Part shown: positions 11,060-25,228 of the stretch, one piece after another
Numbering within the stretch: position 1 is the first letter of the stretch
Layout: every line of letters starts with the position of its first letter
Source of the DNA: Paguma larvata
Taxonomy: Eukaryota; Chordata; Mammalia; Carnivora; Viverridae
DNA: 64,000 bases
NCBI GenBank assembly: GCA_030068075.1
Contig: CM057826.1
Span: 48,204,558 to 48,268,557, forward strand
Direction of reading: 5' to 3'
Program-made: the position numbers and the translations under genes
The notes under the pieces: model-generated
Told to the model about the DNA's origin: nothing
What the model saw: the letters and a program-made list of their open reading frames with translations, nothing else
Databases searched by the model: none

Positions 11060-14000
11060 CTAAAAAAATCATATGTTTTCAGAAAAAACAAACAATAATC
11101 AGAATCTCATTTCATTCCAAGAGCAAATAATCCTCATCAGAATGTTAACACATACAAAATATAACACTGATACAATAGTAATACATAGTCGTAATATATC
11201 ACTATATGTGTAAAACATAATACTGTTATTTTAGCATACGTGAGGAGAATAAAAGCAACTTGTAAGATAAGTAAAAGTGCTTTAACGAGGCTTTGCTAAT
11301 GAATGCTTAGCAATGTGGGACATGGGAATAGAAAGATAAACCTGTTAATTTGGAAGGTTTTAAAAATTTCCTATCGAATTTCGATCTCTCAAAAGATCGC
11401 CTGTTCCCTTACTCATAAAACACTACCAAAGCAGCAATAATTCAGATATTTCAAAATCAAGAGAGTGTAAACAGACACTGGAAAAAAAGTGATACTGAAT
11501 TTTAAGCAATTTCTTATAGAATGCCCTTGTATAAAACTGTAATAAGCCAAAATTGTATCCTTAAGAGTTAATAATAAATTTGACTTTTGTTCCGTTAGAA
11601 AACTTCTGTAATACGGAATGAACAAGAATGCAGCTAGATATCCACTGAATTACACATATTTATATCACACACATTTATAATATATTTATATTTATATAGC
11701 TGCATGCTTTTTCCTGACAATAAAAGATAAAAATCATAGGTGAATGTCTTCATAATCTTGAAGTAGGAAGGGTCTCTTTAAGCAGACCATAAGAACCAGA
11801 AGACATAAATACAAACTTTTTTGAAATTTAATTTCCATTCGGAAAATAAATACAAAATCCTTAGAGACCTTTTTACTTATTGACTGATTTATAAATAACT
11901 CTCACAAATAAATGAGCAAAGGACCAAGTCCAGTTTTCAAAACCACAAATTAGCAAATGTTTCAAAATTGGAAGACCCAAGAACTGACAAGGAATCTGAG
12001 AAAAAATGGGGAGAATACGTTGAGATAAAACAGACAGATAAAACCTTTCTGGAGGAAAATTTGCTAATAAATTTAAAATGTACAGATAATCAACTCAATA
12101 ATCTTACTGGTAATAATTTACCCTGTGGATGTACTACAAAAACTTTACATGTAAGAGAAAACATAGTGAATAAGAGGACATGTTATATGACATCATGCGA
12201 ATACAACTGGCAAAATCCAGATTCTGAAAAATTAAGTAGGACGATCTAGTGTCTTCAACAAATAAAATGAAAGGAAAAAAAATACAGAGACAGCAAAGAC
12301 CTAAATATTAAAAGAGACTTAAGATATTAACCAACTGCAATATCGGCCTTATTTGGATCTGAAGCTGAGCAAAAAAATGTTTGGAAAAAAAAGATGAGGA
12401 AAATATGAACACCAATTGGGAATTTGAGGGCAAGAAATTTTTCTCATACTGGGAAAGAATATTCTATTGTAGTTATGTTTTTTCATATGAGACTAAAATA
12501 TTTATGGATAAAATGGTTTTATATCTGGGATTTGTGCCAAACAAATGCAGCCAGGAGTTATGGAGGGGACAGAATGAGTGGAGTTGATAAAGGCATGCAT
12601 GATTGAAGACTGGCCATATTGTTGGAGATGAGTGACGAGTATATAGAGGTTCATTTTTTTTTTAATCTAAATCTTTTCAATAGCAATAAAAAAAAAAGAA
12701 GAAATACATCCATATTTTGGAATACTATGCCTTTATCAAAAAGAATGAGGATGTCTCTGTTGACATAAAAAAATAAATTATCTAAAAAATATTTAAATAA
12801 AGAAATAAAGTGCGGAACTGTTTATACTATGTGGAAATGAGCCAAAAAATATATATACATATACATACGTACATACATTTTTCCTCATTAGAAAATTTAA
12901 AATAACCATCTACAGCTGCTACCTTTGGGGAAAGGAAATGGCAAGCAGGGGGAGGAAGAGTTGTCACTTCCCATTTGTATTTTCTGAATGGTATGAATTT
13001 GGTGAGCTTATACATGAATTATTTTTCTTTCTTGCCCTCCCCCCTTTTTTTCCATTACAAAGATGTTAGCTAGGACTGGCAGGAAGATTATAAGTTTTTC
13101 TCTTCTCTCATAAAAAAACTAATGTACACCCCAAAAAAAAAATCTGTTTCTTCCAATTTACAAGGTACTTACCATCTACTAATTCTGAAATATTCCATAA
13201 GGATTCAAACACTTTAAGAAGAAATCATTTAAATTTATATAAATAAAACCACTAAAAATTCTTATATTAAGATGACAGAAATTATGACAAGTTCCAGAAA
13301 TAGTTTCCCAATATCCGATCTTAGTGATTTAACAACAACTAAATGAACCATTCTTGCATTCTCATTAATGCATCCTTCTCAAAACTTTAATCAGTATCAA
13401 AATTATGTCCAAACATAAAAAATCCAAAAAGTATCAGATACACAAATTTGATTTTAACACGGCCTACATTTAACTTCAAATGGGAAGAAACAAGCTATTA
13501 AAAATCTCTTAAATTTAGAAAAGTGTTCAGTATAGACTGATAGTTACAAACAATAAAAATCCATCTTTCACATATGGAAATTCAGTTCATTTTTCATAGT
13601 GTTTTTAACCCGAATAGTTTCAACCATTCAAAATTCCATTTCCTCTGAAATTCATCATTACTTCTTCAAGTTATATATAATATTTAAATTTCTAGAGATA
13701 TTCGTAATCAAAAACTTACCTATTCATGGCAGGATCATTCATGAAAGCTCGATAACCTTGCAAGTAAAACTTGCAGAGTGTCAGAACACCCAAGGCAACA
13801 AAAGAAACCGTGAAGACCAAGCCCAGAAGTGAGTACGGAGTGCTGCAGCATTCAGCAATACTAGAAAAGAGGGGCGGGGATATGGACAGATTAACGTTTT
13901 CTCCTGGAAATAAAACCACCTGAAGCCTTCAAATAACCACCAAGCTTGATCTGATCCTTATAAATTAAAACACTCCAAACCAAAATTTGATTAGTTGATT

Positions 14001-17000
14001 AGTAAAATCAACTAACCACTCCATTAATAATTTAAATCCATTCTTATTATTATCCTAGCCTACATTTTTAAAAAATCTCTTTGGCAAATATTTAGTATAC
14101 AGAACTGTAACTGAAACAAAGTCTATTTTATTATCTATCATCTCTTTCAAATGCAGTAAGAGCTTAAATTTTGTTCAAACCTTAAGAAATATATAATTAT
14201 GTATGTATGTATAAAAAAGGAATAGAGAGAAAAATTACTTGGGCAAGACACCTAAACCTCATCTAAAATCTCAGTATTAAGGGTGCCTGGGTGGCTCAGT
14301 CGGTTATGTGTCTGACTTAAGCTCAGGTCATGATCTCGCGGTTCGTGGGTTCGAGCCCCGCGTCAGGTTCTGTGCTGACAGCTCAGAGCCTGGAGCCTGC
14401 TTTGGATTTTGTGCCTTCCTCTCTCTCTACCCCTCCCTGCTCATGCTGTCTCTCTCTCTCAAAAACAAATAAAGATTTAAAAAAATTTTTTAAATTATTA
14501 AAGTACAAAATCAGACTCGGTGCCAATAAATTTATTCTGCTTATTTACTAAAATAGCTACTGTCCTATGACATTTTTATTGATATTTAATTCTGTATAAC
14601 ATTTTCCCTACACCACTTAGTGCACAGCGCTCCATCATTTGGTTGGCCGAGAAACAATGGCTCTATTAACGAAAACTTAAAACTTTTATCTGCTTATAAA
14701 AAAAATAATATGGCATAGTACAGGAGTAAGTCATAGAGTTTGAACTCAGATGGGCTTTGATGCGGGCACTATTTTTTTTAAGCAGTGTCACCTGGGCAGG
14801 TTACTCTTGGCACAGTCTCCTCAGCTATTAAACCGATAATGATAATAAAGGCACCTATCTCTCAGGGTTGCTGTAAAGATTAAGTGTGAAGAAAAGTGTT
14901 CAGTAGTGTGGTTGGCATTTGGTAAATACTCAGGAAATGATACTTATTAGTAACATATGTTTTCTTTCATTTACCCAGCCAATAATTTAACTTGAAATTG
15001 AAAAATATTTTTAAAATTTGCTATGCACCTTTTCACAAATCATTTGCTGAAGCCAAATATACCATTATTACATTAGCACGTCCTTGCACTGCCAGACACT
15101 GGCATCCACTGAATGAAAATCCTATCTCAATTAAATATGGGGTACTCTAATATAATTGGAAAAACTTAATCTGCGAAACCTAACTATTCCTAGATCAAAG
15201 TTTTCTCTTCCTAAGGTTAGGTACAGCATCACATGTTCTTATTAATTACCTCGTCAGGAAAAGGAAAAGAAGCCTCTCACGTGATGCAGGCTGATCTCGA
15301 GTACTGAAATAGGAGTAAATCTGAAGAGCAAATAAGACGAGCCAGAAAACCATGAAAAGTACAGGGACAACAAGCTGATTCCACAGAGACATTCCCAAGG
15401 CTAGAAGGCCATATACCTCTACTACCTGTAAGAAAATAAGATAGGAAAACAATCTTGTGTCACTTCAACAAACATTTAAACACAAAAGAGTCCTTAAAGA
15501 GAAAAATTAAATAGCTTTTCTTTCATTGTAAGGTTGTTTCAGATAAATTCCTCTAAGGTTTTTCTCTGTACATACAGTTAGTAAGTACCATATTTTTTAA
15601 AATTCATGGAGTTTTCATTATTATTAAGACTTGACACACAGTCATCAAATGACCACCATTAATTGCCTTATGGTTCAGAGTAAAGTCACTTTCAGAGTAA
15701 AACTACATCAAAAGCAGGTCGGAAACTTACTCATCTCTAAATCATAATGATCGGGACTACCATAAATGATGCAATAGTGCTTCAGTGGCTAGAAAAACAG
15801 GCAATATAAAAGAATTTTTCAGGATTTAGTCAGGAAATGTTACAGGTGAGAAACAGTTTGATGGAAGACAGAATAATCACTGGAGTTTACCCTACTGGAG
15901 AGAGAAGATATTTAGCAAGTCTTCTTTTCCCCCCCAGATAAATCAATTCCCCTTGTTCCTCTTATGTATTTCTCAAACAACGTTTCTTGATTTGCCAAGT
16001 GCATTAACACCAGGAAAAAAGGTACATGTAAAAAAAAGTTTATTAATCTACTAATAAGTAAATTAGCTTTCCCGTTTGTAAAACAATCTCTTAGGACACT
16101 TGATTAGGAAGAATCAATTTTCATCATCTGATTCACCCTAAGAGCACAGATGTAACCAAGTTTCTGGAGTTACTAGCAGGGTACAAACTCTAACCTACAG
16201 AGCTAAATGGTCTTGCTGAAATTCTCAGTGTGATACCAGAATGCTTCAATAAACTAAAAATATCTTAAAATACACTGAGTTCAAGTTATTCTGATTTCTA
16301 TTTAATACCTATCTCTAGGTAGATAAAGATCTTTTAAGCATTAAGTTAAAATAGACTGACATGCAAGTTATTCTAAATTTCAGTTCTTTTCATCTGGGGG
16401 CGCCTAGGTGGCTCAGTCAGTTAAGCACCCAATTTTGGTTCAGATCATGATTTCCCGGTTTATGGTTCGAGCCCTGTGTTGGGCTCTGAGCTGACAGCTT
16501 TGTGCTGACAGCTCAGAGTCTGGAGCCTGCTTTAGATTCTGTGTCTCCCCTTCTCTACTCCACCCCTGCTCATGCTCTTTTTCTCTCTCTCAAAAATAAA
16601 CTTTTAAAAATTATAAAAAATAATTTTTAGTAATAAAAAATAATAAATTCTTCTCCTCTGTAAACCAAATGTTTTATAAAATCTAGTCAAGATTAACTTC
16701 TATTTTTCCCCTACTATAAAATATTGAAAGAAAAAGCAAATTGTCCAACTACCCGCAAAATTATTATTAGCAGCAAACTGATCATTGAGAGGTAGATAGT
16801 ACTTTTCCTCCTTTCCATTCAAGAAACAGATAACTAAGTTACTTATATATATATAAGTTATAATATGTGTATATATATAATATATATGAAATATAGTATG
16901 TGTGTATATATAATATATGTGTGTATATATAATATATGTGAAATTCACAACCTGGAGAGAGAATTGAATCGGCAAGAAATGGCTATCAAGCTTTTTAGTT

Positions 17001-20000
17001 ACCCAATCTTTTAGTACCTTATAACATATTTATATATAACATATATTAAGTTATAATAGATAACTAAGTTACTTATAGATATATATAAGTTATATATATA
17101 TATATATATGTTATAAGATACTAAAAGATTGGATAACTAAAAAGCTTGATAGCCATTTCTTGCTGATTCAATTCTCTCCAGGTTGTGAATTTCACAACCT
17201 ATAATTTATTTTCAGCTACAACATCTAGTGATGCAGAATCTTATGGCAACCAAGAAGGTAAACATGACATTGAAAAACGAGGGCTCTGCCCTTATAATGA
17301 TTAAACAGTATCCAATTAATGTTTATTGCTTGTCTACGTTTTCCTACATACTAGGAGAGCTCCACAACACTGAGTTCAAAGAAAAATACAAGTCATTTTT
17401 ACTCTGAATGCAACTGCAAGGCTTCCTCATGAAATAGCTCTTCACTAAGTGTGAAAATAACTTCCTCTTCTCTGAAAGACCTACTTTTAGGAAAACTGCC
17501 CAAGTTTATCATTACATAAGATGAACAAACAAGGCAGAATCAAGCTAAACCCAAGAGGATAGGGAAATTTTTCTGGGAAATCTGTCCCTGGGGCTACAAC
17601 AACAACAACAAAAAAACCCACTTCACTTGGTAGTTTCAGTTTGGTCAATCCGAGAGCACCCCTGTACCTTAAAGTCATGTACACAAAGTGGAGAGGTAGG
17701 AAAGAATGTCCCATTTTAACACTTTGTTTTTATCGCTCAATGTCAGTTTTAGTATATATTTTATATACTGAAACTCATCAATTAAGGCAAATGGAAATAG
17801 TTAAATATCTATTGTTCCTGTCTGGGAATAATCTGTTTTAGAGCAAAGGCTAAAAAAAGTAGGAAAGACAGAAGCATGTCACGTTGGCAAAATCAGTATA
17901 TCTATCTTATTATAAAATCCATCTTATTATAAACAACTTAACTTCTCAGTTTACATAAATTAGGCAAACATAGGGGGAAAAAACTGTATTCACAGTAGGA
18001 TTATAACTGAGAAAAACCAGGATTTGACTCTAGGTTTTCAATTCTGTATTACTTTGGTCTTTGTTATAACAGTCAACACATACAGAATACCATCTGCCTG
18101 GCACTGAACTCATTTAAATCTCAGAGCAACTCTATGAGTTAAGTACAACTGTTATTATTAGCTCCATTTTATGGATAAAACAACTTGAGTGACTATCCTC
18201 GGGTTACACAGCTAGTAAACAACAGTGCCAGAGCAAAAACCCAGACACCCTGCTTCCACAGGATCACTTTACTGCCTCTCTACAAAAGACTTCATAATAA
18301 AAAATCTCAGATGTTCCTAATTAGGTTGCTATTTAGAAACTGTCCAACAGAATGTTACCATAACCATGACTGTGAAATAACAATGAACTAAATCTTTAAT
18401 GTAATATTTATGTAGAATTTTGTCTACCTGTGTGTGGTTGTCAGTCTTACCTGAACCAATTCTCTGTATGCAGATTTAGCAAGGTTATAAGGTACTAAAA
18501 GATTGGACCCAAGAAAATAGAGAACTTCCAATCCAGTAAAAATCATAGCAAATTTGTTGATGATAACAATGGTCTCCAGAGGAACAAGGCAGAGTCGTGC
18601 TAGCAGGGGAAGCATGTGAGCTGAAAAGAGCCAAATCTGCTTCGTTTTCATGACACAGGAGCATAAAGTACACACCACCAACTGACCTAAAATGGGGAGG
18701 AGAACGCATTTAAGGTTTGGTAGTCACAAAATAAAAACAAAAGACACTGCCAATAAGGATGATGGCACAGCTTCTGAAAAAGTCTAATTAAGATCTCTTA
18801 GGTCAGTCTAAATCAAATTTCTACCTCATCAGACCATAATCACATACTCATATGTTCTGTCAATTCTGAGCATCAATCCCTAGGTACTGATCTGAAAAAA
18901 GCAGCAAATATCCACTAGTCTTCATCACATTTCAGATGACATGTATAATACAGAAAACGTTTTTTTTTTAACATCTAGTTAAGTATTATAATAATTCAGT
19001 TACTACTGTTTATATATAGCTCTTTTTACAAAAGTCCATCAATATTTAACTGTTCTGGTCTATAAGTAAAAACATAAAATCCAAGAGATACAGTTACTTC
19101 TCTAAGATCATGACACAACAAAATTTATTCTGAGATTTTCAAGCTTTAATTACATTTATAGGACTATGCAAGCTTTCTTCCCAAAGGATTCAATAATGAA
19201 AGTAAAACTTTGTTTAAGCAAAAAATTCTTCTCAGATGTTTATGCATGATAATTATAGAAAAGTTAGAAAATACAGAGTTAGAAATAAACTCAGTCTCTT
19301 ATAATCCAATATCTTTGGTCCATTAATTAAAGTATTGCATACAGTCTAAGCATTGTGCCTGAAACCTAGTAAGTGCTAAATAAAAAGTAGCTATTCATAC
19401 TGTTACTTTTCAGATTTATTCCATACAATATACAAATGTTTTATTATATAAATGAGATCATAGTGTACATATTACTTTACAGTTTTTTTCAGTTAATACA
19501 TATAATACATGTCTCTCTCTCCATACCAATAAACAGATACATGGGTTTTTTTGTTTTTGTTTTTAGTTGTATGGTATACTACACTGAATGTGTATGACAT
19601 AGTATTAGCATTTGGCTGTTTTCAGATAGTTCATAATTATAAAATGCTTTGTTATGAATAAGCCTGATGTTTATTGCTTATGACATCCCTGTATACTTGC
19701 AGCACATTTCCTACTATCTTCTTAGACTGAATTCCTAAAAGTGGAATAACTGAGTCAGAAGCCACATTTAAGATTTTGACACATACAATCAGACTGCCCT
19801 ACAGAAACAAAACACCCAGTGTACAGGGTATCCATTTTTCCACTGACTTGCCAAGAGTAAAAATAATATAAGGAAGGGAAGGATAAGAAATATTCCCTAA
19901 GCTTTTTAAAATTTGCAGTTTGTTGATTACCAATTACAAATAAGTACATAAAAATAATTTGCAATTTCTTGGTGAAATGCTTGTTTACATTCTTTGGCCA

Positions 20001-23000
20001 TTTCTACCGAGGAATGCAGCCTTCTATGTTTTGATTAAGCTATTAATTTTCTTTGTCATATGACTGTATCTTCCCAGTGTGTTATTTGAATATTTTAATG
20101 ATTTTTTTCTCTTACAGGAGTTTTTACTGTAAATGTTCAAACCTATCAAACCTTTTCCTTGATGGTTTCTACCTTTGGTGCCACGTTAATCACATGGGTC
20201 CTCCTACTCAAGATTATACACGTAATCACCTACATTTAAAAAAATTTTTTTTTAATGTTTATTTATTTTTGGGAGAGGACAGAGACAGAGTGTGAGCAGG
20301 GGAGGGCAGAGAGAGAGAGAGAAGCACAGAATCCAAAGTAGGCTCAAGGCTCTGAGCTGTCCACAAAGCCTGATATAGGGCTCGAACTCACAAACCATGA
20401 GATCATGACCTAAGCCAAAGTTGGACCCTTAAGTGACTGAGCCACCCGGGTGCCCCACCCACGTTTTCTTTTAGTATTCTTTAATTTAAAAATTAATACA
20501 TTTGGAATTTATTTTAGATTAAGGTAAAACTGGAATTTATTTTAGAATAATTTATTTTAGAATTTCAGTATTTATAAATCTTCACTTAATATAGCCAGGT
20601 GATTCAAGCTTAAGAAACACTACTATCCCATGAAAGACAAAGACCAGAACAAACAGAAAAAACGATCTCCGAGGAAATAGATACTTCAAAGGATAAAAGA
20701 AAGTTTCAAAGAGATAAATGATACATCTAAGAAATAAAAGACTGTCATAGTAAAAAGAAGTGTTCAATGAAAACAGTTTCTGATATTAAAAATATACAAC
20801 AAAGATCTAAGTGTGTTTTTCCAGATGTTTTAGTTAGTTGTCTCAAAACTAGCTACTGAAATCATCCAATTCTTTTCTCATTACTTTGAAATGCCACTCT
20901 TGTATATTTTCAAATTTTTTGTATATTTGAGTCTGTATCAGAACTTGCTATTTTTTTTAAAATTTGAGAGTGAACGAGGGTGCATGTGAGTGGAGGAGGG
21001 GCAGAAAGATGAAGAGAGAATCCCAAGCAGGCTCCAGGCTGTCAGCAGACAGCCCAACGCAGGGTTCAATCTCACGAACCATGAGATCACTACCTGAGCT
21101 GAAACCAAGTCGGATGTTTAGCCTACTGAGCTACCCTTGCGCCCTACAACTTGCTATTTTTTTTTTCAATGATGACAGTACCACACTGTCCCATTTCATT
21201 GACTGGATGAGTCTCCTCTCATTGCTCCTTTTAGAATTTTATGAAAATTCTTGAACATGTTATCTTCCAGATTAATTTAAGAATCATGTAGTCAAATTCT
21301 CTTCCTTCTTGCCAATGAAGGGCAAAACAATACTTTGAGATTTCTGTTCTGTGTTCAATCTATATTACTGTTTTGAGAATACAAAAATGGCAATCATTTT
21401 TACACAAAGCTAAAAACATTTATTAACAATCAACCATGTTATAATGTGGTATTTTCTCCCACGAATATTAATTTTAGCCTTTAAAGAACTGATATCTAAA
21501 TAATGTGACAAATATTTGTAAAGGCATAAAAGGAGGAAAACCCATACAAAAAAATAATAAATAAAAGCAAAACAGGAGGAGAGGCCACCAAGTGAGATAT
21601 GATAACAACATTTTAGAGGACAGAAAACTAAAAGATAGGAGGCAACTAACTGTGATTTTAGCCAAGCCATTACTCTTGTCCCCACCCTGGGGGAAAGACT
21701 GAGATTTACTGGAGAGACTGCAACAGGTTCCTGGACACCATGCACAGCCCAGAGCAGAGGGGAGATGCCCAAATGAAAAGAGGGGATTAAAACAAAAGTC
21801 TGCACCCTGAAAGACGAAATCTTTCTAGATATCCAAACATGCTGCCACGTTTATTGTTACCCATTCTAGTCACTTGACATTGGCCTCCCCCACAGGTAAA
21901 GAAAGATTCCTCTTTGGGGAAAATGACCAAGTCCAAGTGAAAAGACATATAAATATTCAAAAACAGCCAATCCCACTTGAACACCAACTGTGAAACATAC
22001 CAGTTGGTAAGCCCTAAAGAGATTCCAATCAACAATTTAACTCACTTTAATACAAATGATAAGAATCCCCCCAGATATTTAAGTAAAATATATGTTTTAC
22101 CAGAGCCTCAGATGAGGCCTAGAAATCAGTATTTATAAATCTTCACTTAATATAACCAGAATTCAAAACCAGGCTTAAGAAACATTACTAACCCATGAAA
22201 GACAAAGACCAAAAAACAGAAGAAAAGACCTCAGAGGAAATGGATAATTCAAGGAATAAAAGAAAGCTTCAAAGAGATAAATGATATACCCAAGAAATAA
22301 AAAAGACTGTCATAGTAAAAAGAAACATTCAGTGAAAACAAGCTCATGGATATTAAAAATATACAACAAAAAAACGTACAATAAAAGGGTTGGAAGATAA
22401 AGTTGGGAAATCTCAGAAAGTAAAACAAAAGACAGAGAGGGGAGAAAAAAAAGGAAAATAGAACAGTAAGGAAGTTAGGGGGTCAATGTGCTGACATTAT
22501 CTAGCTGACAGGATTTCTAGAGGGACAAGAGAGAAACCGGCAGGGCCGACACAGCTGTGACTGGAAAGGAGCTGTGGGGAGCTGGCACAGGAACACGGAG
22601 CAGAGTGGTACAGAAGAGAGCCAATGCTTGTCATAAAACTGGAAGGTCTTGACTTTAAAACAAGTGTATTTCTTTGATTAAAAAATTAGCGGGGCACCTG
22701 AGTGGTTTAGTCAGTTAAGCGTCTGATTTCACCTCAGGTCATGATCTCATGGTTCGTGAGTTTGAGCCCCCGTGTCGGGCTCTGTGCTGACAGCTCAGAG
22801 CCTGGAACCTGCCTCAGACTCTGTATCTCCCTCTCTCTCTGTTCCTCCCCCACTCATGCTGTCTCTCTCTCTCTCTCTCAAACAGAAATAAAAAATTTAA
22901 AATTTTTTTTTAAAAAATTAGCAAAAACTCAAAAAGAAAGTACTTAGAGGAAATGCTTTAATACTAGGAATGATTAGGAATGTTCATTCTCACACATCTT

Positions 23001-25152
23001 ATTGCACTGTCCTCACAGCTATGATATTTAAATTTCCCTGTTCAGCATGATGTAAACTTCCTCTACACTCTGAAAATTCCCCAAAATCTATGCCAGCACA
23101 TTCAGTGCCCAACTCTGGGGTGGCAGGGTTCATCTTCTTTCATAGAAGACTATGACTCACATGCTAGGATTCTCTTTAACAGAAGACCACTTCTCCTAAA
23201 TTATTTAGGTGAAAAAAGGAAGGAGCGGAAATCTTTTCTATAGCTCCAAAAGAACTGGAAGTTGTTTAAGTTGATGTGCCTATTCCTATTGGTAATATTA
23301 AATAAATCAAAATCACAAAGTAATCTTTGGATTTTAGGATTCTGCTACTAGAAATAGCTCCAAGAAGTCTGCAACTCTCAGAAATGATGGCATATTAATA
23401 TTACTTAGTTTTTCATTAAGAGTTCATTAATGAAATGAAACAAAATAGAAGTACCTTTAAAATCTAAACTGGAAGAAAACATAGTACTTAATAGTTTATG
23501 GATTTTATTTCCAATTAATTTAATCTTAGTTGAGTAAACAGAGTATCATAGCCACTTATGGGAAAAAGGAAATTTTTAAGGAAATGTTTCAAATTTGTCC
23601 TACATTGCATTCATTACAGAATAAAAAAATATAGATAAGGTCTCTAACATAGCAAATACAGTTGACGCTTGAACAATGCAAGGGGTAGGGGTGCCAATAC
23701 CCCCGCAGAGTTGAAAATGCTAACCTAACTTATGACTCTCCAAATACTTACTAAAAGCCTACTGTTGGCTGGAATTCTTACCAATAACATAAACACATAT
23801 TTTCTATGTTATATGTAATACATACTGTATTCTTACAATGAAGTAAGCTAAGGAAAAGAAAACATTATTAAGCAAATCATAAGGAAAATGATTTTAAAAT
23901 CCACTCTCTATGAAGGGACATCTGGGTGGCTCAGTCGATCAACCATCTGACTCTTAGTTTCAGCTCAGGTCATGATCTCATGGTTGGTGAGCTTAAACCC
24001 TGCATCAGGCTCTGCGCTGACAGTGTGGAGCCTGCTTGGGATTCTCTTTCTGACCCTTCCCCGCTTGCTCGCTCTCTCTCTCAAAAAATAAATACACATT
24101 GAAAAGTTACTTAAATCCACTCTGTGAAGATTAGTGTTCTCCTGCCCCTAAGGCAGATCCTATAACTTTCCTAATCTAACTTAGGTTACACGGTCTCAAT
24201 CAACAGCGACCAAAACTCTGAAACTGATTTAGAGTTGAAGCTTTTCCCTTACTCTAGCTCAGGTCTGGTATGGGACTATACATTGAAAACCTGCAACTGT
24301 GAGAGGGATGGAGAAGTTACGGCAGACTTCGTCCTCTTTCTCTGCCAGCACCTCCCTTCCTGACTTATCTAGGGTTGAAGCATGTAGGAAAGAAGGAGAG
24401 TGCAAAGTAGGAAATTCTTACTGGACTACGCTCTTACAGCAATAGAATGTTGGTGCTCCCTGAAGCTGGGACATGTAAAACTTATCCCCTTTTCTCTTGA
24501 GCATTTTTATGGGTTCTTCTGAGATTGTTCCTATCACTATGGCTCTCCTACCCTTAGTATTTGTTATGTACCCTCTCTCTAGCTATTTTTGGTTCTTTGG
24601 TAAACTCTTGGAGGTTCAATCCCTGTTGGGAGTCTTAACCTTCTAACGGCCCCTCTTAGAAGGACCTAAAAAAAATCCCATTGACTCTTGGGCTCCTTAT
24701 GTAGTTCACAGGAAATCAACATCCTTTGCCTACCCAGAATAGAAGATACAAAGAACCCCGTAAGAACATTTTCACCATGTCCATAGTCAGAAAACCTACA
24801 GTAAACCAACTCACTCTCGGCCTTGATATTGTAGTAGAATTATAATATGAGCCATATATATACATTTTAACCTTCTGGTAACCTCATTTTAAAAAGTAAA
24901 ACAACAAAACAACCAAGTGAAATTAATTAACAATATATTTTACTTAACCTATATATTATCATATAAACATTCAATCTACATTAAAAAATTAACAAGATAT
25001 TTGCATTCTTTTTTGTACTAAGTCTTAAAAAGCGGGTATGTGTTTTACATTTACAGTGTATCTTAATTTGGACTAGCCACATTTCAAGGGCTCAACAGTT
25101 ACATGTGGCTAATTTTACTTTTTTCATGTTTGCTTATTTATTTTGAGAGAGG

Positions 25153-25228
<76 letters not shown>

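Larger units (their letters stand above)
13861..15249. other. RNF145: RNF145 intron 6
   Basis: About 1.4 kb, with one SINE (14280-14490) and one MIR (14720-14955). Nothing else was recognised. Confidence 0.85.
15426..18450. other. RNF145: RNF145 intron 5
   Basis: About 3 kb, holding a SINE (16396-16620), an AT-rich inverted-repeat complex (16829-17200) and a MIR (about 18065-18270). The remainder is AT-rich unique sequence. Confidence 0.85.
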
